The notes: a model not told the origin generated them from the letters alone. A stretch of 64,000 nt of DNA from JARRNJ01 sp037385045 (GCA_037385045.1 JARRNJ010000013.1:1-64000), one strand, 5' to 3'. Counted from the stretch's first letter, positions 1 through 8,140 are shown. Made by a program: numbers and translations.

Positions 1-54
1 GGGGCGGCGCGCCGCTGCCGGCGCCCCCCGGCACTTTATCGAGGAACGACTGAC

Positions 55-747
55 ATGGTCGCACAGCGGCTGGCACTGACCCTGGTCCTGGTCTGGCTTG
101 GCGCCGGAGCCGCCGCCGCGGCCGACGTCGCAAACGGTCGCCAGATCGTGCTGCACGGCAACGGCCACGGCGCCACACCCTGCGTCGCCTGCCACGGCGC
201 CGATGGCGCCGGCATCGCCGACGTCGCCTACCCGCGCCTCGCCGGACAACAGGCCGCCTACCTGCGCAAGCAACTGCATGATTTCCGCAACGGCCTGCGC
301 AACAGCGAAGTCATGCAACTGTTCGCCAAGGCATTGTCAGGCGCGGAAATCCGCGACGTGGCAGCCTATTACGCAGCTCAACCGGCCCACGGCACCCACG
401 AAATCGCCGATCGCGCCCTGATCGGCGCCGGTCGGCAACTGGCCGAGCGCGGCGACTGGGACCGCAACCTGCCGCCCTGTTTCAGCTGCCACGGCCCCCG
501 CGGCGTTGGCGTAGGCGGCGACTTCCCGCTGCTCGCCGGCCAGCACGCCCAGTACATCGAAAAGCAATTGCTGGCCTGGAAGCGGGGCACGCGCGACAAC
601 GACCCGGACCAGTTGATGAAAACCGTGGCGCAGCGACTCGGCGAACCCGACATCAAGGGGGTGGCGGCGTATTTCGCCAGCCTCAATCCGGCGCCGGCGC
701 AACGGATAACCCTGAATGACTCCCGTCCCGCTGGAGGCCCGCGGTGA
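55..747 (+). CDS. tsdB: Diheme cytochrome c4-like electron acceptor TsdB
   Basis: A 230-residue periplasmic diheme cytochrome. A cleavable signal peptide covers about residues 1-23 (hydrophobic, Ala-rich, AAAAAD cleavage region). Two heme-binding motifs, CVACH at 43-47 and CFSCH at 142-146, lie in two similar halves, and each half has a downstream Met suited as axial ligand. This is the cytochrome c4 arrangement. The stop overlaps the GTG start of the thiosulfate dehydrogenase gene, so the two are translationally coupled. In known tsdBA pairs TsdB takes electrons from TsdA and passes them towards terminal oxidases; that role is inferred from context. The ATG follows GAGGAACGACTGAC. Without its partner this would simply be called cytochrome c4. 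Confidence 0.88.
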   Translation: MVAQRLALTLVLVWLGAGAAAAADVANGRQIVLHGNGHGATPCVACHGADGAGIADVAYPRLAGQQAAYLRKQLHDFRNGLRNSEVMQLFAKALSGAEIRDVAAYYAAQPAHGTHEIADRALIGAGRQLAERGDWDRNLPPCFSCHGPRGVGVGGDFPLLAGQHAQYIEKQLLAWKRGTRDNDPDQLMKTVAQRLGEPDIKGVAAYFASLNPAPAQRITLNDSRPAGGPR

Positions 748-1670
748 GCGGCTGTCGCACGGGTGGATTGCGCCGGCGGCTGGCGTGGGTGGCGGCGGCG
801 GTGGCCGGCCTGGCCGCATTGCCGCACAGCGCGGCGGCGGGCACCGCGGCGGGCTTTGTGCCCCCGGCGGAATCACAAATGCCCGGCGGCAGCCGCGGCC
901 GACTGATTCGTCTCGGGGAACAACTATTTGTTCACAGCGGCGCGCTGCGCGGCAAATATGTGGGCAACGGGCTCAGCTGCAACGACTGCCACCTGGGCCG
1001 CGGCCGCCATGCCGACGCCGCGCCCATGTGGGCCGCTTACGCCGCGTACCCCGCCAGCCTTGGCCCGGCCCAGCGGGCCGACCGGCTGGCTGGCCGCATC
1101 CAGGCCTGCTTCGTGTTCAGCATGAACGGCACCGCGCCGCCGAAGCACAGCCGCGCCGTGCGCGCCCTGGTGGCCTATGCCCGGTGGCTGGCAACCGGCG
1201 CCCCGGCCGGCGTCAGCCTTCCCGGCCGCGGCTATCCGAACCTGCCGCCGCCGAGCGCCGGGCCGGATCCGGCGCGAGGCAAGAAAGTCTACGCGGACAA
1301 GTGCGCCATCTGCCACGGCCGCGACGGCGCCGGCCAACGGGCGGGCACGGCCATCGTGTTTCCGCCGTTGTGGGGCAAGGACTCATTCAACTGGGGTGGA
1401 GGCATGCATCGCATCGACACCGCCGCGGCGTTCATCAAGGCGAATATGCCCCTGGGCCAGCCCAACAGCCTCAGCGACCGGCAGGCCTGGGATGTGGCCG
1501 CCTATATGGACCGCCATGAGCGTCCGCAGGACCCGCGTTATGCCGGTGACCTTGAGGATACCCGCCGCAGCTTCCATGACCACGATTGTCTGTATGGCAG
1601 GAGCGTGGACGGACGGCGCCTCGGCGCCCACGCCTCGGGAAAACCCTACGACCCCTGGCAGCTGCGCTGA
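744..1670 (+). CDS. tsdA: Thiosulfate dehydrogenase (tetrathionate-forming) TsdA
   Basis: A 308-residue periplasmic diheme cytochrome that oxidises two thiosulfates to tetrathionate, or runs in reverse. A signal peptide covers about residues 1-32. Heme 1 is bound by CNDCH (79-83) and heme 2 by CAICH (187-191). Family hallmarks are visible: YVGNGLSCNDCHL, AAPMWAAY, the QACF Cys122 that corresponds to the unusual Cys heme ligand of TsdA, SMNGTAPP, FPPLWG, NWGGGMH and HERPQDPR. Met221 is a plausible heme 2 ligand. The GTG start lies inside the tsdB stop (GTGA) and follows GGAGG. Length and order match tsdBA operons of sulfur oxidisers. The direction of catalysis cannot be read from sequence. Confidence 0.93.
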   Translation: MSGCRTGGLRRRLAWVAAAVAGLAALPHSAAAGTAAGFVPPAESQMPGGSRGRLIRLGEQLFVHSGALRGKYVGNGLSCNDCHLGRGRHADAAPMWAAYAAYPASLGPAQRADRLAGRIQACFVFSMNGTAPPKHSRAVRALVAYARWLATGAPAGVSLPGRGYPNLPPPSAGPDPARGKKVYADKCAICHGRDGAGQRAGTAIVFPPLWGKDSFNWGGGMHRIDTAAAFIKANMPLGQPNSLSDRQAWDVAAYMDRHERPQDPRYAGDLEDTRRSFHDHDCLYGRSVDGRRLGAHASGKPYDPWQLR

Positions 1671-1674
1671 GGCG

Positions 1675-1944
1675 CTACCAGTCGGTCTTGCGAATGAGCA
1701 CCGAGCCGTCGGCTTCGGTGAGACCGAGGGAGAGCTTGTCGCTGATGCGATGGGTAATGTGGGAAAAGTTCCGCCTGGCGGCGCCCACGTAGGCGTCGGC
1801 GTTGGGTGCCGCACCGCAAAGCTCACGCAATGCATCGGGCGCGATGCGGATCAACAGTTTCTGCGCGCCCTGGTCGACGCTGAAGCGGACCTCGTCGTGG
1901 ACGGGGTCCCAATACAAATTCTCACCGGAACCATATTCGAGCAT
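1675..1944 (-). CDS. DUF1488 family protein
   Basis: An 89-residue soluble protein that I place in DUF1488 from its layout: a short N-terminal strand, the segment VRFSVDQGAQKLLIRI, an APDALRELCG helix, a mid helix ending HRISDKL, and a C-terminal strand ending VLIRKTDW. Function in the family is unknown. I chose the ATG at 1944 over one 24 bases upstream because GGGGGG lies 8 bases before it. It is convergent with tsdA, only a few bases separating the two stops, and divergent from nothing obvious. No signal peptide or membrane segment is visible. Confidence 0.65.
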   Translation of the reverse strand: MLEYGSGENLYWDPVHDEVRFSVDQGAQKLLIRIAPDALRELCGAAPNADAYVGAARRNFSHITHRISDKLSLGLTEADGSVLIRKTDW

Positions 1945-2019
1945 GGTGGCCGCCCCCCAAAACACCACTACAGTGGGTGCAAACCCTGTCTACCGGTTAG
2001 CTTATCGCCAACCGGAGCT

Positions 2020-2658
2020 TTAGGCAAAGTTGTGCACGGCGCCGTAAATTCCCTGGATGAGCATCTGCGAGCCGATCACCGCCAGAATCAACCCCATCAG
2101 GCGGGTGACCACCTTCACCGCGCTGTCGCCGATGTAGGCGACGAACCTCTCCCCGAACAGGAAGAAGCCGTAGGTGATCACGCACAGGAGCGCGAAAGCG
2201 GCCACCGTGACCAGCAGGTTCTGCACCCCGCCGCTGGCCGAGTAGTTCATGGCCGTGGCGATGGTGCCCGGCCCCGCCAGGATAGGCACGGCGAGCGGCG
2301 AGATGGCAACGCTGAGCTCGGTGTCGAGACTCCGCTGTGTGTCCTCTTCGCTGGGACTGTGAACCGGCGACGGCTCGCCCTGAAGCATGTGAAAGCCGAT
2401 CAGAAACACCACCACCCCGCCGGTGAGACGCAGGGCCGGCAGCGAGATGCCGAACAGCTCGAAAACCAGTTTGCCCGCGAGGCAAAACACCGCCGTCACC
2501 GCGAACGCCAGCAACACCGAGTTGCGGGCGACCAGGCGCTTGGCGTGCGGCGCATCGCCCGAGGTCAGGCCGATAAACACCGGCGTATTGGCCACCGGAT
2601 TCATGATGGCGAAAAAACCCATGAAAACGGTGACGGCGTGAACCGCCAAATTCCCCAT
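2020..2658 (-). CDS. MarC family (UPF0056) inner-membrane protein
   Basis: A 212-residue protein with about six hydrophobic segments. The N-terminus MGNLAVHAVTVFMGFFAIMN and the following PVANTPVFIGLT are characteristic of the MarC/UPF0056 family, as are the central AVPILAGPGTIATAM and the closing RLMGLILAVIGSQM. Transport substrate and role remain unclear for the family, and the early link to multiple antibiotic resistance has not held up. The frame stays open far upstream, but family homology begins at this ATG. It is divergent from the sulfite-oxidase-like gene. Confidence 0.85.
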   Translation of the reverse strand: MGNLAVHAVTVFMGFFAIMNPVANTPVFIGLTSGDAPHAKRLVARNSVLLAFAVTAVFCLAGKLVFELFGISLPALRLTGGVVVFLIGFHMLQGEPSPVHSPSEEDTQRSLDTELSVAISPLAVPILAGPGTIATAMNYSASGGVQNLLVTVAAFALLCVITYGFFLFGERFVAYIGDSAVKVVTRLMGLILAVIGSQMLIQGIYGAVHNFA

Positions 2659-3073
2659 AGTCCTGCACCGTCGTTGGCCGCGGCGATGCTCCGCCATAGC
2701 GGCAACCCGGATGCGGGTTGCTCCGGCAGCATCGCGCGGCGAAAACCCAACCGGCGTTTCCGCCGGGTCCGGCAGTCTATATAGCATACAAACGGGCGGG
2801 CTCACCTCGGGCGAGGCGCCGATACCGTCACCGGAGTCAACACCACGGGGGCACACAACCACCATCCGGTGCATTTCACGGGGGTTGTTGCGCGAACCCC
2901 CCGCTCCGGGCCAACCGCATCGCGGGCGCCGCATGGCACAGTTCCTGCTCGGGTGCAATGGCCAGGCGCACGGCTGGTGGTCCGCAGCCGGTGTGCTTGA
3001 ATGTGAAGTAGGGCGCCGGGGCGACGCGCTAACGGTACGCCGCCCGACCGGACGCCGGGACTGGAGAGGCGCC
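2659..3073. other. Divergent intergenic region, no gene seen
   Basis: This 415-base space separates the divergent marC-like and sulfite-oxidase-like genes. The only AT-rich island is around 2776-2792 (tctatatagcatacaa), which could supply -10 elements in either direction. I see no RNA gene or conserved site. Confidence 0.4.
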
Positions 3074-4117
3074 ATGACAGACACCGGGGCAGACAGCCGA
3101 TTCGGCTTCATCAAGCGGCGCGGTTTCATTCAGGTGGCTGCGGCCACAGCCGCCGCCGCACTGCTGCCCCGCTGCTCCGCCGAACGGCGCGCCCTGGGCT
3201 TCCGGCCCAAGGCTGCGCGGATCACGCCGTTCGTGACTGCCAACCGGGATTTTTATCTGGTAGCCGTCGACCCGCAGTACCGACCGCCGGTGAGCCCGGC
3301 CAACGTCGACGCCGGCTGGCACCTGGAATTGACCGGGGTCAACGGCCAGTCGCGGCGTATGGCCTTTGCCGACCTGGTGCGCCACGCGAATCGGGAAATT
3401 TTCTATACTTTTGAGTGTATCGGCAATCCGGTGGGCGGTGAGCTGATCGGCAATGCGCGCTGGAGGGTGATGCCGCTCGCGCAACTGCTGCGCGACATGC
3501 CGGGCGGCGTGTCGGGAGCGCACTCGGTGCGTTTTGAAGGGCTGGATGATTATTATTCCAGCGTGTCGCTGCAACGGGCCCTGGACGACTATGCGTTCAT
3601 CGCCGTGCGTATGAATGGCGATCCACTGCCTCCCGCCCACGGGTTCCCGGCACGGGTCATTCTGCCGGACCTGTACGGCATGAAGCAGCCCCGGTGGCTG
3701 CGCCGGATCACGCTGCTGCGCCGTTCCGGCAGCAACTCCTATTGGGAACGGCGGGGCTGGGCAGGCGAGGTGCCGGTGAAGACCATGTCGCGTCTGGATC
3801 CGCGCGCGCCGCTCAAGGCCGGCAGCGCCGCCCAGCTGACCGGCATCGCATTCGCCGGGCAACGCGGCATCAGCAGGGTCGAAGTCTCCCTGGACGGCGG
3901 CCGCAACTGGCTGCAATGCCAGCTGACCAGGGGTGGCGAACCGGGTGCGTGGGCGCTGTGGAAGTACGCCTGGAACGCGCCTGTCGCCGGCCGCCACCGG
4001 CTGCTGGTGCGGGCCACCGACGGCAACGGCCGGCGGCAAAGCGCGCGGCGCCAAGGCAGCTTCCCCGATGGCGCCAGCGGCTACGACAGCGAGACATTTC
4101 GAGTGGTCACCGGCTGA
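3074..4117 (+). CDS. Tat-exported sulfite-oxidase-like molybdopterin oxidoreductase
   Basis: A 347-residue protein of the sulfite oxidase fold. The N-terminus carries a twin-arginine motif (KRRGFIQVAA, Arg15-Arg16) and a hydrophobic Ala stretch ending LLPRC, so it is exported folded and possibly lipid-anchored. The catalytic oxidoreductase domain follows, with Cys115 in FECIGNPVGG as the expected molybdenum ligand. The C-terminal third (RLDPRAPLKAG to about residue 345) resembles the Mo-cofactor dimerisation domain, including VEVSLDGGRNW. The ATG is preceded by GGAGAGG. No cytochrome subunit is adjacent. Sulfite as substrate would fit the thiosulfate genes upstream but is inference; other members act on different substrates. 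Confidence 0.82.
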   Translation: MTDTGADSRFGFIKRRGFIQVAAATAAAALLPRCSAERRALGFRPKAARITPFVTANRDFYLVAVDPQYRPPVSPANVDAGWHLELTGVNGQSRRMAFADLVRHANREIFYTFECIGNPVGGELIGNARWRVMPLAQLLRDMPGGVSGAHSVRFEGLDDYYSSVSLQRALDDYAFIAVRMNGDPLPPAHGFPARVILPDLYGMKQPRWLRRITLLRRSGSNSYWERRGWAGEVPVKTMSRLDPRAPLKAGSAAQLTGIAFAGQRGISRVEVSLDGGRNWLQCQLTRGGEPGAWALWKYAWNAPVAGRHRLLVRATDGNGRRQSARRQGSFPDGASGYDSETFRVVTG

Positions 4118-4166
4118 GGGGGACCGCCGCGAATTCATGCTCGACCCAACGTTAGGAGACAGCATC

Positions 4167-4493
4167 ATGGCAGAGAGAGACCCGATACGCGACGAGCTCA
4201 AGGCGCTGAAAGAGGATTTTGCCAAGCTACAGGGCGATGTCGCCGAGCTGGTGAAAGCGGTGCGCGACACGGGCGGCGCCAAGGCGCACGCCGCCCGCGA
4301 CTCGCTGGAGGAGGAATTGCGGCGCCGCCGGGACCGGGTGCGCGAGCGCCTGGACGAAGCGCGCGCAACCGGGCGGCGTAAAGCCGCCGAACTCGAGGAC
4401 GAAGTGACGCAACATCCCTTCGCCAGTCTGGCCGCGGCATTCGGTGTCGGCTTTCTGCTTGCCAAGCTCATGCACTTCGGAGGACGACACTGA
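4167..4493 (+). CDS. YqjD/ElaB-like (DUF883) membrane-anchored protein
   Basis: A 108-residue, highly charged helical protein. Residues 1-80 are rich in Lys/Glu/Arg/Ala heptad-like sequence. A short C-terminal hydrophobic segment (PFASLAAAFGVGFLLAKLM) acts as a tail anchor. In Escherichia coli ElaB/YqjD proteins are tail-anchored and associate with ribosomes in stationary phase. The ATG follows TTAGGAGAC. It is the first gene of a three-gene overlapping cluster with a YqjE-like and a YqjK-like protein, the same order as in enterobacteria, which supports the call. Confidence 0.82.
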   Translation: MAERDPIRDELKALKEDFAKLQGDVAELVKAVRDTGGAKAHAARDSLEEELRRRRDRVRERLDEARATGRRKAAELEDEVTQHPFASLAAAFGVGFLLAKLMHFGGRH

Positions 4494-4765
4494 ACCGCCT
4501 GGCCGACATCGTCATCGCCATTGCCGATCTGGCCGAGGCGGAAGGCCGCGCACTGCGCCGTGCGGCGGCACGGCTGGGAGGCGGGCTGGCGCTGATCGGC
4601 TTGGCCGCGATCCTGGCCGCAGTCGGCTTCGGGTTGTGCCTGTGGGCCGTGTACGGCTACCTGGCGCCGGTGGTGGGAACCGCCACCGCCAGTCTGCTCA
4701 CCGGCCTGCTTACGCTCATTGCGGCGGGGATACTGGCATGGACCGCAGCGCGACTGAGCCGCTGA
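4490..4765 (+). CDS. YqjE-like (phage holin superfamily) membrane protein, CTG start
   Basis: A 91-residue membrane protein. Translation from CTG at 4490, which overlaps the upstream stop by four bases, gives M/L-NRLADIVIAIADLAEAEG, a short amphipathic helix, then two transmembrane helices and a final ARLSR. CTG is the only sensible start: GGAGGA ends 5 bases before it and no ATG, GTG or TTG lies early in the frame. Layout and position after the DUF883 gene match YqjE of the phage-holin superfamily III. Role unknown; these three genes probably form a membrane-associated complex, which is inference. The last 28 bases overlap the next gene in another frame. Confidence 0.72.
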   Translation: MNRLADIVIAIADLAEAEGRALRRAAARLGGGLALIGLAAILAAVGFGLCLWAVYGYLAPVVGTATASLLTGLLTLIAAGILAWTAARLSR

Positions 4766-4953
4766 CCACCGACGAGGCCAAGGCGCGGCTCAAAAAGGCG
4801 GCTGGCGAAATCGGCGTGAGCGCCTGGGTGCGGCGCCAGCCGCTGCAGGCATTATCGGCCGCACTGCTCGCCGGGGTGTTTCTCGGCAGCCAGTCGGGCG
4901 AGAAACGGGCCGCGGTAGCCGCGGCCCTGTGGACACGACTTTTCGGCCGGTAA
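4738..4953 (+). CDS. Small YqjK-like protein
   Basis: A 71-residue basic protein at the end of the yqjD-yqjE-like cluster. The ATG at 4738 lies inside the preceding gene (28-base overlap), and the product has the form MDRSATEPLTTDEAK, a central VRRQPLQALSAALLAGVFLG hydrophobic segment, and a basic C-terminus ending TRLFGR. The position and the VRRQP-hydrophobic pattern recall YqjK, but similarity is weak and I infer it mainly from gene order. The frame stays open upstream to 4444, and that part is shadow of the other genes. Confidence 0.6.
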   Translation: MDRSATEPLTTDEAKARLKKAAGEIGVSAWVRRQPLQALSAALLAGVFLGSQSGEKRAAVAAALWTRLFGR

Positions 4954-5109
4954 CGTCACTTCCGGCCACGACAGGCGCGCCAACAGGGGCGTCCGCAACA
5001 CACAACGCGTTTCCTGAACAGCGCGCATGTCGCCAGGGCCCGCCGGGCTAACGGTTTCCCCGGTGGGGATCGACAGGAGTGACTTGTCGCAACGACAGGA
5101 GGTAACGCT

Positions 5110-5454
5110 ATGGAACACAGAACACGCTGGCAGGACTGGGTGAACGTGGTGTTCGGCGTTTGGCTGTTCATCTCGCCGTTCGTGCTGGGCTACAGCACCA
5201 CCGGTGAAGCGGCAGCCTGGAATTCCTATGTCATGGGCGTGGCGGTGGCGCTGTTCGCGATCATCGCCCTGTTCGCCCCGCAGTTGTGGGAGGAGTGGAT
5301 CAACCTGGTGCTCGGCATCTGGCTGATCATATCGCCGTTCCTGCTGGGCTATGCGGCCATGCACGCCCCGGTCTGGAATCATGTCATCATGGGCGTATTG
5401 ATCGGCGGCGATGCCTTGTGGGCCATGCAGCGCCCGCATCCCACCCCGGCATAG
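5110..5454 (+). CDS. SPW-repeat membrane protein
   Basis: A 114-residue protein made of two similar halves. Each begins with a tryptophan-containing amphipathic segment (WQDWVNVVFGVWLFISPF and EEWINLVLGIWLIISPF) followed by a GY-containing turn and a second hydrophobic helix. This is the SPW-repeat membrane family, with SPF in place of SPW here. Four transmembrane helices are expected. The ATG is preceded by an excellent ACAGGAGGTAACGCT. Function of the family is unknown. It stands alone, ending before a strong hairpin. Confidence 0.85.
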   Translation: MEHRTRWQDWVNVVFGVWLFISPFVLGYSTTGEAAAWNSYVMGVAVALFAIIALFAPQLWEEWINLVLGIWLIISPFLLGYAAMHAPVWNHVIMGVLIGGDALWAMQRPHPTPA

Positions 5455-5484
5455 TGGCCGCAACGCGGCCATAAGCGCCCTTGC

Positions 5485-5512
5485 GCGATGAGCCGCGACC
5501 GCGGCTCATCGC
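5485..5512. terminator. Bidirectional hairpin between convergent genes
   Basis: A perfect inverted repeat with 13-base arms (GCGATGAGCCGCG and its complement) around AC, giving a very stable stem. It sits between the SPW gene (plus) and the DUF3149 gene (minus), which converge. A T tract is not obvious on either side, so it may be a weak intrinsic terminator or an mRNA-end stabiliser. Confidence 0.6.
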
Positions 5513-5581
5513 CCTTACCAACCGCGACTGGACAGGACGGCCGCCGGCAGTGAAGCCGGCGCCCTTCAGGGTTTGGCCGCG

Positions 5582-5707
5582 TTATGGGCCGTCGTGCCGG
5601 GAAGACCGCTTCATGAACATGCCGACGAGGAAGATGGCCATACCGATCATGAAAGCGATCACCAGAAACGACAGTATTCCGGCCCAACTACCGAACAACA
5701 GATCCAT
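5582..5707 (-). CDS. DUF3149-like 41-residue membrane protein
   Basis: A 41-residue single-span protein easily missed because of its size. It starts MDLLFGSWAGILSFLVIAFM and continues IGMAIFLVGMFMKRSSRHDGP. The short aromatic N-terminus, one hydrophobic helix with internal Met residues and a basic C-terminal tail match DUF3149 proteins, which are small single-pass proteins of proteobacteria with unknown function. No strong ribosome binding site is visible before the ATG at 5707 (CCCAAAAATG). It is convergent with the SPW gene. Confidence 0.65.
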   Translation of the reverse strand: MDLLFGSWAGILSFLVIAFMIGMAIFLVGMFMKRSSRHDGP

Positions 5708-6012
5708 TTTTGGGTTCCCCTCTACAGCGATTTTCCCCACTGGGACCGAGGTAACAGTACGTCGCCCATGGGCACCGGACCATGATCTGCGTCAACAAAC
5801 CACAGCGTCGGTGAGGATGGAGACGGCGACATCTTCCTCCGTTGTCTCGTAACGAAAATACGCTGTCCCACCGGACCCGTCTCAATCCCATGCCGACACC
5901 GATTTCGATTCCAGGTGCACCGCCGCCGCTGTTCCCATGCCGCGGGGCTGTGCTTTAATGAGAGGGCGCCCGCCGGCGCCGACCGATGGAAATCGAGCCA
6001 CCAGGAGACGCC
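5708..6012. other. Divergent intergenic region, no gene seen
   Basis: About 305 bases between the DUF3149 and DUF3617 genes. Open frames here lack ribosome binding sites and recognisable content. The region should carry divergent promoters, but I cannot place them with confidence. Confidence 0.35.
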
Positions 6013-6444
6013 ATGATTTTGAACTTGCGTGCAGCCACCTTGGCCGGCGCCCTAGCAGCCGCCGGTTTCGCACTTACCGCGACGGCGGCGCCCAACGTGC
6101 GCCCGGGCCTGTGGGAAGCCACCGTAAAGACCCAGGTCCCGGGCATGCCCATGGCCATGCCCAGCATCACGCACCGTTATTGCCTGCAAAAGAAGGATTT
6201 GGTGCCCAACACGCGCCAGCCGGATCAACACTGCAAGCTGCTCGACCACGCGATTTCCGGCAATACCGTGAGCTGGCGCGTCCAGTGCCGCAGCCAGGGC
6301 ATGTCGAGCACCGGCGAGGGCAGGATCACCTACGCCGGCGACACGTACCATGGCCGCATCGTCATGGACATGCAGCAAGGGGGCGGGCAGCCCATGAAAA
6401 TGATCCAGACCCTGCAAGGCCACCGGGTAGGCGCCTGCAAGTAG
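6013..6444 (+). CDS. DUF3617 periplasmic protein
   Basis: A 143-residue secreted protein. A signal peptide covers about residues 1-26 (ends TATAAP). The mature part follows the DUF3617 pattern: VRPGLWEATVKTQVPGMP near the N-terminus, a first Cys in HRYCLQKKD, then QHCKLLDHAISGNTVSWRVQC, a glycine-rich GRITYAGDTYHG strand pair, and a final HRVGACK. Four cysteines probably form two disulfides. Function is unknown. The ATG follows CCAGGAGACGC; an upstream in-frame ATG has no such site. Confidence 0.82.
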   Translation: MILNLRAATLAGALAAAGFALTATAAPNVRPGLWEATVKTQVPGMPMAMPSITHRYCLQKKDLVPNTRQPDQHCKLLDHAISGNTVSWRVQCRSQGMSSTGEGRITYAGDTYHGRIVMDMQQGGGQPMKMIQTLQGHRVGACK

Positions 6445-6463
6445 GCCGCCCGGCGACGATCGC

Positions 6464-7045
6464 TCAGGCTTGGGCGTAGGCCGGTTCAGCCCCACTTTTC
6501 CACTTTATATTGCAGCCGACCGACGGCCGCTGGTCGCCGGGTATCGGCTGCCCGGCGAGCGTCGCTTCGACGGCGGCGCGCAGGTCGCGGCCGTTGACCG
6601 GCTCGTCGTTGCCCGGGCGGGCGTCGTCGAACTGGCCGCGATACACGAGCTTGCGCCCGGCGTCGAAAAGGAAGAAGTCCGGCGTGCATGCGGCCTGATA
6701 GGCCTTGGCCACTTGCTGGGATTCATCGTACAGATAGGGAAATGTGTAGCCGGCCCGGCGCGCCTCCTCGGCCATTTTCGCCGGACTGTCGTCGGGGTGG
6801 GTGGTCACGTCGTTGGCACTGATACCCACCGCGGCCAGACCCCGCGGCTGCAATTCGCGGATCATCGCGGCCAGCTGGTGCTGGATGTGCTTCACGTAGG
6901 GGCAGTGGTTGCACATGAATACGACCAACAATGCCGGCTTGTCGGCGAAATCGTCGCGACAAACCTGGTTGCCGCCGGTATCCGGCAGACAAAAATCCGG
7001 AGCCGGGCTCCCCAGCTCGAGCATTGTGGATGCTGTTTGTGCCAT
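6464..7045 (-). CDS. Thioredoxin-fold peroxiredoxin-like protein
   Basis: A 193-residue cytoplasmic protein of the AhpC/TSA-thioredoxin group. The N-terminal LELGSPAPDFCLPD is typical of peroxiredoxin-like folds, and the active site is a CNHCP motif (Cys45, Cys48) at the end of strand VVFM. The cis-proline region is near ACTPDFFLFD. Proteins of this kind are usually annotated as thioredoxin-family or redoxin-domain proteins, with substrates unknown. The ATG at 7045 has GGAGG upstream; a GTG-like upstream extension has none. It is convergent with the DUF3617 gene. Confidence 0.8.
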   Translation of the reverse strand: MAQTASTMLELGSPAPDFCLPDTGGNQVCRDDFADKPALLVVFMCNHCPYVKHIQHQLAAMIRELQPRGLAAVGISANDVTTHPDDSPAKMAEEARRAGYTFPYLYDESQQVAKAYQAACTPDFFLFDAGRKLVYRGQFDDARPGNDEPVNGRDLRAAVEATLAGQPIPGDQRPSVGCNIKWKSGAEPAYAQA

Positions 7046-7216
7046 CGGGTTTCCTCCACGGGTCATGCTGCGTTGATCGGTGCTCCAATTGTAGCGGCAC
7101 CGGTTGCGGACGCGACCGCGGCAACCGCGCCGTGGGCATGGCGCGCCGCCAAGTTTGAACCGTGGGATTTGCGTGCACGTCGACCCACGGCGCTACCGCG
7201 GGTCGACGTGACCTGT

Positions 7217-7435
7217 TCAGGCGTGGGTATTGACGTGGCGCCCGACGTTGCCGTCGGCCTCATCGGCCGCGCCCGGGGCGTCGCGCGACTCCTCGGCGCG
7301 GGCGCCGTGGTTGGCCTGCTGCGCCTTGAGTTGGTCGTCGGCGTCGTGGTCGTGCTCGCGCACCTCGTGACGCTCGTTATTGGCCGGCCGCTGCAGCGCC
7401 TGCGCGGCGGTGGCCGAACTGATGGACATCGACAT
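7217..7435 (-). CDS. Small hydrophilic protein, unrecognised
   Basis: A 72-residue acidic, Ala/Gln/His-rich protein. It starts MSMSISSATAAQALQ, has a charged centre (HEVREHDHDADDQLKAQQ) and ends GNVGRHVNTHA. The GNVGRxVNTxA ending and the Ser-rich start recall a class of small proteobacterial proteins without assigned function. The ATG is preceded by CCAGGAGGATTGTCT, a very strong site, which is the main evidence that it is real. The larger open frame upstream (to 7627) lies before this start and is not needed. Confidence 0.6.
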   Translation of the reverse strand: MSMSISSATAAQALQRPANNERHEVREHDHDADDQLKAQQANHGARAEESRDAPGAADEADGNVGRHVNTHA

Positions 7436-7675
7436 AGACAATCCTCCTGGCTGGTCGGGCCGGGATGCCGCCGCGGCGGCATCCGGCTGTTTTGCGGCCG
7501 TGCACGTGGGCAGCGGCCGTGATACGAACCACGGCTTCAGGCGGGGAGGTCGGAACCAGACAGCGTGACATGGCGCCGATGGAGCCGGAGCGCATACATC
7601 CGCATTATCGACCGCACCGGGCGGCACTGAAATTACCGAATGGTCATCTTCTCCCGCACCCCGCCGACGCCAATC

Positions 7676-8140
7676 TCACGGCTTGACTGGCAGGACGTTG
7701 ATTCCCAGCCGGTAGACCAGGTCGCCGCCGTGATAGGCGGTAACCAGCATCAAAATCACCCCCACCACGCCGATCAGGAACATGATCCAGCCCTTGCCGC
7801 CGGCCAGGGAGAAACGGCGCCACCAGGCCAGCAGGTAAAGCACCGCATAGACGATGAAAAACCACATGGTGGAGAAACCCAGCGCGCCGTGCTCCTCCAT
7901 GGGGCCCTTGGGATAGCCAAGCTCGGCGGCGTGATCCAGTGCGATGTCGCCGAATACGGCGGCGGCGATTGCGGCCAGGGCAGCCAACACCAGTGTCGCC
8001 AGGGTCACGTTGGACAGGCACTGGTGCGCCGACAGGTCACCCCTGCGCACCAGCACCAGGAACTCCAACCCAACGGTGAGCAGGATCAGTACAATCGGGA
8101 AATGCACCAGCATGGGATGGATGTGTGCAATGTCGATCAT
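7676..8140 (-). CDS. DUF2231-like membrane protein
   Basis: A 154-residue integral membrane protein with four hydrophobic segments. It begins MIDIAHIHPMLVHFPIVLIL; the HPMLVHFPI motif is diagnostic of the DUF2231 group, in which His residues at the membrane face may bind heme or metal (inference). Later segments contain EEHGALGFSTMWFF and TAYHGGDLVYRLG, supplying further conserved His residues. The ATG at 8140 follows GGGAGG. Its function is unknown. Confidence 0.75.
   Translation of the reverse strand: MIDIAHIHPMLVHFPIVLILLTVGLEFLVLVRRGDLSAHQCLSNVTLATLVLAALAAIAAAVFGDIALDHAAELGYPKGPMEEHGALGFSTMWFFIVYAVLYLLAWWRRFSLAGGKGWIMFLIGVVGVILMLVTAYHGGDLVYRLGINVLPVKP

Noticed and set aside
1177..2784. 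535-codon open frame on the plus strand
   Set aside because: It runs through tsdA and antisense to marC, with low-complexity Arg/Pro/His composition; it is a high-GC shadow frame.
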